From: UBA7328 sp002471345
GTDB taxonomy: Bacteria; Bacteroidota; Bacteroidia; Chitinophagales; Saprospiraceae
Assembly (NCBI GenBank): GCA_964011275.1
Contig: CAXGOB010000115.1
Span: 1-11,033, forward strand
Length of the DNA stretch: 11,033 bases
Reading direction: 5' to 3'
This document shows positions 8,553 through 11,033 of the stretch, in pieces; within the stretch, counting starts at the first letter, position 1, and the number at the start of each line of letters is the position of its first letter. The position numbers and the translations under genes are program-made. The notes beneath the pieces are model-generated. The model saw only the letters and a list, made by a program, of their open reading frames with translations. It was not told the origin of the DNA and searched no databases.

Positions 8553-8555
8553 AAA

Positions 8556-8758
8556 TAACACTTCTTAAAATATTTCTTATACCATTTTAATAGTTTAATG
8601 TTAATACAGATTATAATTTTATGGTTCTATAGTAACAATTAATAAAGTATAAGACGCAGTCGATTAAGCTATACATAGTCACCGTACTGACGTTAGAAAT
8701 TAAGTTTGCGAGCCTAAGCTCTCCAAGGCGTAACGCCTGGTATTCAATTCAAGTGTTA
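8556..8758 (-). ncRNA. Candidate retron msr-msd RNA
   Basis: This is the presumed template/primer RNA for the adjacent RT, located where retron RNAs normally sit. Its ends are an 8-nt inverted repeat: TAACACTT at the 5' end (plus 8751-8758) and AAGTGTTA at the 3' end (plus 8556-8563). These fit a1 and a2. Just inside a1 are two adjacent stem-loops typical of msr: CCAGGCG-TTA-CGCCTTGG (8723-8740, one bulge) and GAGC-TTAG-GCTC (8710-8721). The next part can fold as msd. A basal stem (8695-8704 with 8564-8567 and 8572-8577) abuts a2 directly. A 7-bp bulged stem (8686-8693 with 8654-8660) and a long interrupted AT-rich stem (8633-8650 with 8579-8603) lie above it. The branch guanosine may be the G at 8750, immediately after a1, but this is a guess. 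The a1 repeat begins in the stop codon of the upstream 224-aa gene. Pairings were found by hand and not energy-tested, so exact ends are uncertain. Confidence 0.6.
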
Positions 8759-9430
8759 ATTTTTTTTATCTTTAATTAATGTAGGTTTACTTGGCATAAA
8801 CACTCTATTATATTTTTTCCCTTTAAGTTCAAAAACCCCATATTTAAGAAACCCTAAGTTACTTTCAAGAAATACTTTGGCATTCATTTCATCTGAAAGT
8901 TTATTGTTTTCTTTTAGAGATTTAGAAAACCAAAACCTCACAGATGTTTTTTTTCTAATTGAATCCATCTCAATATTGACTGCTGGCCCATATTCAGTTT
9001 TTTCTATTTGAACATTAGAAATCTTATCAGAATTCATATCTTCTTTGATATATCTTGAAGAATTCATATCAACTGTTGAATAGGATTCTCCGTATTCATT
9101 ACCACCCTCAAAAAAACGGTAAAACACTTTATCTCCCTTTTTGAAAGTTCCTAACTTAATCTTATCCAAATTATCCTTTACATATTGATTAAACACATTT
9201 ATGTCACTTAATGCGATACCATTTCTCATATCTCTGGATGGATAAAAACTACATGCCTCTCCAAGTATAGTAAAGTGTTCATCAGAACTCACAACATAAC
9301 TGAGAACTAGAAAATTACCATATTTCCCCTTGACAACCTTCCAGATCACCTTACCATTTCTAGTAAAATCACTCAGCGTCATAGGTTTAGATAGCAAAAT
9401 TTTATATTGTGGCGTTTCTTGTATATTCAT
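8756..9430 (-). CDS. Unrecognised 224-aa protein with an internally duplicated domain
   Basis: I do not recognise this family. The sequence shows a clear tandem duplication. Repeat 1 (~28-107) runs from VIWKVVKGKYGNFLVLSY to LGTFKKGDKVFYRFF; repeat 2 (~137-212) runs from VQIEKTEYGPAVNIEM to LKYGVFELKGKKYNRVF. The shared pattern is an aromatic-Gly pair followed by a beta strand, a polar helix near N-L-x-x-x-K, then G-x-F-x-x-K-G-x-K and an aromatic R-x-F end. The strand-rich, ~75-aa, lysine-ending units are compatible with small nucleic-acid-binding beta-barrels (OB-like), but this is inference. A lysine-rich tail (LIKDKKN) closes the protein. It lies 19 bp after the DUF3127 gene, suggesting co-expression, and its stop codon touches the candidate retron RNA. 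The DUF3127/RT context favours a role on single-stranded DNA or msDNA. Confidence 0.8.
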   Translation of the reverse strand: MNIQETPQYKILLSKPMTLSDFTRNGKVIWKVVKGKYGNFLVLSYVVSSDEHFTILGEACSFYPSRDMRNGIALSDINVFNQYVKDNLDKIKLGTFKKGDKVFYRFFEGGNEYGESYSTVDMNSSRYIKEDMNSDKISNVQIEKTEYGPAVNIEMDSIRKKTSVRFWFSKSLKENNKLSDEMNAKVFLESNLGFLKYGVFELKGKKYNRVFMPSKPTLIKDKKN

Positions 9431-9449
9431 TTTATATCTTGTCTAATTT

Positions 9450-9818
9450 TTAAAACGGGAAAACGTCATCCATCTCAATACTCCAATCATCTACTTTATC
9501 TTTTATCTCAAAATCACTCAATATCTTAGGCTCACCTATATTATTCAACAGTGAACCACCTTTCTGTATCTTCCAAGCCTTTACGTCAGTAAACCACTTT
9601 CCATTCCATTCTCTACTTGATAGCTCAATATAAGCAATTACCATATTTCCTATGGCAAGATTAGAGTCATCGATCTTATCGCCCCATAGATCAATACAGA
9701 GTGATTTAGGATAATTACCTTCCGTCTCTAGTACAAATGATTGCTTCTTCCATCTACCATTTTTACTATTCCCTTCTTGTATAGGTAATATTGCAATTAT
9801 TTTGCCGCTTATTTTCAT
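9450..9818 (-). CDS. DUF3127-family SSB-like OB-fold protein
   Basis: This 122-aa protein matches DUF3127, a small family known mainly from Bacteroidota and thought to adopt an OB fold. The diagnostic pieces are visible: MKISGKIIAILPIQEG at the N-terminus, GRWKKQSFVLET (21-32), the middle CIDLWGDKI (41-49), and SSREWNGKWFTDVKAWKI (67-84). The C-terminus ends DDVFPF (117-122), which imitates the acidic DDxPF tip that bacterial SSB uses to recruit partner proteins. It therefore probably binds single-stranded DNA in the cytoplasm and docks other proteins. It is the first gene of the minus-strand operon, directly behind the putative WYL-controlled promoter. In this locus it may coat retron cDNA or phage ssDNA, or tie the system to the host repair machinery; that role is inferred. 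Confidence 0.85.
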   Translation of the reverse strand: MKISGKIIAILPIQEGNSKNGRWKKQSFVLETEGNYPKSLCIDLWGDKIDDSNLAIGNMVIAYIELSSREWNGKWFTDVKAWKIQKGGSLLNNIGEPKILSDFEIKDKVDDWSIEMDDVFPF

Positions 9819-9849
9819 GTGTGCTACTTGTTAGTATTGATTGATGATG

Positions 9850-9857
9850 CAAATATG
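9850..9857 (-). promoter_or_regulatory. Candidate -7 box of the leftward operon promoter
   Basis: The minus strand reads CATATTTG, differing at one position from the Bacteroidota -7 consensus TAnnTTTG, about 31 bp upstream of the DUF3127 start. No clear TTTG -33 element stands ~20 bp further upstream; the GTGTAA dyad occupies that place. Initiation would leave a leader of roughly 20-25 nt. A single match in AT-rich DNA, so tentative. Confidence 0.4.
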
Positions 9858-9865
9858 GGAACCTT

Positions 9866-9875
9866 TAAAGCTTTA
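9866..9875. promoter_or_regulatory. 10-bp perfect palindrome in the promoter spacer
   Basis: TAAAGCTTTA is a perfect palindrome lying between the candidate -7 box and the GTGTAA dyad. It could be a second protein-binding site or part of an extended operator. It may also be fortuitous in AT-rich DNA. Confidence 0.25.
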
Positions 9876-9878
9876 CCT

Positions 9879-9895
9879 GTGTAATATACTTACAC
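9879..9895. promoter_or_regulatory. Candidate WYL-regulator operator (GTGTAA-N5-TTACAC)
   Basis: This perfect 6-bp inverted repeat with a 5-bp spacer sits in the divergent region, 19 bp before the WYL gene. It occupies the -33 position of the putative leftward promoter. WYL regulators of defence loci (e.g. CapW, BrxR) bind as dimers to palindromes next to their own gene. A repressor here could block both directions. Assignment to this particular protein is inference. Confidence 0.55.
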
Positions 9896-9914
9896 GCTTT
9901 AACTATGTTGCTAA

Positions 9915-10934
9915 ATGACTAAAAACCAACTCCTCCGATTCAAAATAATTAACCGATGCTTACGTGACTTCTCTAGGCTGTATGGTTGGCGCGACTTGGC
10001 TGATGAATGCATAGATGCGCTATCGGCTGTGGACGGACAACGAGAATCCCTATCACGTAAGACAATACATAATGACATTAAGTATATTGAATCCGAACAT
10101 GGTTATGCCTTAGAGATAGTCAGGACCAAAATAGGAAGGAACGTGTATTATCGATATGCTGATGAATCAATTACTATAGATAAGCAACCTTTAAGTCAAA
10201 ATGAACTTGAAAGGTTTAAAGAAGCGATTACAACATTATCGTCTATTAGTGGAAGAAATGAGTTTGACTACATCTCTGATCTTCTACCCCGATTGGAAAC
10301 AAGCCTTAATGTACAGTTAGATACAACTCCTATTATTGATTATCAGAACAATGAAGATCTTCGTAACAATCACTTAGTACACGAAATTTATCAACACATA
10401 AGGTCTAAAAGAGTCCTTGATATAGAATATAAGAATTTCAAGAATGAAATTTATAACTATACGCTTCATCCTTACTTTCTGAAGCAATATAATAACAGAT
10501 GGTTTCTTTTTGGCTATGATTCTGAAGTCAAAGAAAACTTCGGAATACATCCCTTAAACTTACCTATAGATAGAATTGAAGAAATAACTCCTACTGAGAT
10601 CGATTATATACCTAATGATAATATTGATTTTGAGACCTATTTTGACGAAATCATTGGAGTGACTAAATACGCAAATACTGAGACTGAAGCTGTTCAAATT
10701 AAGATACATCCAAAAACAGCACCTTATATCGAGAATAAGCCACTACATCCTTATCAGAAAAAGCTAAAGGAAAGAGAAGATGGATATTTCTACACTTCTT
10801 TGAATGTAGTACCCAATCACGAACTTTATTCTTTGATACTTTCTTATGGCCCTGGCATTGAGATTATTTTACCAAAGACAGTACGTGATGAGATGCAAGT
10901 GCGTGTAGAGAAAATGGCGTCTCTATATAGTTAG
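9915..10934 (+). CDS. WYL-domain transcriptional regulator
   Basis: This is a dimeric DNA-binding regulator (339 aa) of the kind often found beside phage-defence genes. The N-terminal ~75 residues carry a helix-turn-helix, with SLSRKTIHNDIKYIE (~46-60) as the recognition region. A helical linker spans ~90-140. The WYL domain lies around 155-240, with its signature as WFL (196-198) inside LKQYNNRWFLFGYD. A WCX-type C-terminal dimerisation region covers ~255-335, with VQIKIHPKTAPYI and YGPGIEIILP. The overall form matches typical Bacteroidota WYL proteins. WYL domains are thought to sense ligands such as nucleic acids or nucleotides and so switch the protein. The gene is divergent from the minus-strand operon and separated by 96 bp holding palindromes, so it most likely autoregulates and represses the retron/receiver locus until infection or damage. 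The start ATG at 9915 gives the expected N-terminal MTKNQLLRFK; no strong ribosome-binding site precedes it. Confidence 0.92.
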   Translation: MTKNQLLRFKIINRCLRDFSRLYGWRDLADECIDALSAVDGQRESLSRKTIHNDIKYIESEHGYALEIVRTKIGRNVYYRYADESITIDKQPLSQNELERFKEAITTLSSISGRNEFDYISDLLPRLETSLNVQLDTTPIIDYQNNEDLRNNHLVHEIYQHIRSKRVLDIEYKNFKNEIYNYTLHPYFLKQYNNRWFLFGYDSEVKENFGIHPLNLPIDRIEEITPTEIDYIPNDNIDFETYFDEIIGVTKYANTETEAVQIKIHPKTAPYIENKPLHPYQKKLKEREDGYFYTSLNVVPNHELYSLILSYGPGIEIILPKTVRDEMQVRVEKMASLYS

Positions 10935-10966
10935 GCTGTATAGTAAGGTATTAAGTATATCTGGCG

Positions 10967-10996
10967 TGCATCTTTGCTAAAAAGCTAAGTTATGCA
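10967..10996 (+). terminator. Imperfect hairpin downstream of the WYL gene
   Basis: TGCAT (10967-10971) pairs with ATGCA (10992-10996). Inside, CTT and GCT pair with AAG and AGC around an AAAA loop, with one mismatch and a TT bulge. It lies ~33 nt after the WYL stop. No T run follows, so it is a weak terminator candidate. No gene is visible in 10935-11033. Confidence 0.3.
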
Positions 10997-11033
10997 TTAA
11001 ATCTCATATTACTAACAGAGCAGAGTAGGGCTA

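Noticed and set aside
1..11033. CRISPR arrays, insertion sequences, tRNA genes or att sites
   Set aside because: No regularly spaced repeats, transposase-like sequence, terminal inverted repeats, cloverleaf or duplicated edge sequences were found by eye.

Overview
The window is AT-rich and gene-dense and most likely comes from a Bacteroidota genome. Three things suggest this: a DUF3127-type OB-fold protein (a family known from that phylum), weak Shine-Dalgarno contexts with A-rich leaders such as TACAAAATG, and a TAnnTTTG-like -7 element in the only clear promoter region. It looks like a complete defence-type accessory locus. No housekeeping genes, insertion sequences, tRNAs or CRISPR arrays are visible.

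Layout, right to left, because nearly everything is on the minus strand. A single plus-strand gene at the right end (9915-10934) encodes a WYL-domain transcriptional regulator. It diverges from the rest across a 96-bp regulatory region that holds a perfect 6+5+6 dyad, an adjacent palindrome and a Bacteroidota-like -7 box facing the minus-strand genes. Reading leftward come a DUF3127 SSB-like protein with an acidic DDVFPF tail and an unrecognised 224-aa protein made of two copies of one ~75-aa domain. A 253-bp gap follows, whose structure fits a retron msr-msd RNA, and then a retron reverse transcriptase (403 aa; NARLH, QGAP, YADD and VTG motifs). Downstream, closely packed, are a 360-aa protein with a degenerate histidine-kinase-like ATPase domain, a 191-aa receiver-like protein (4-bp overlap), a 579-aa protein combining a receiver domain with a C-terminal HEPN RNase motif (8-bp overlap), a RecD/PIF1-like SF1 helicase with an unusual C-terminal extension, and a TPR protein ending in two OB/cold-shock-like domains.

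Proposed logic (inference): the WYL protein represses the locus. The RT makes a branched RNA-DNA (msDNA) from the intergenic RNA. The DUF3127 and duplicated-domain proteins may bind that or phage single-stranded DNA. A kinase-like/receiver module passes a signal to the receiver-HEPN protein, the best candidate toxic effector. The helicase and TPR-OB protein may sense or process nucleic acid. A retron in line with a two-component-like module and a receiver-HEPN RNase matches no retron type I can name. It could also be two defence systems sharing one operon. Family assignments rest on motifs read by eye; no database search or RNA folding was run.
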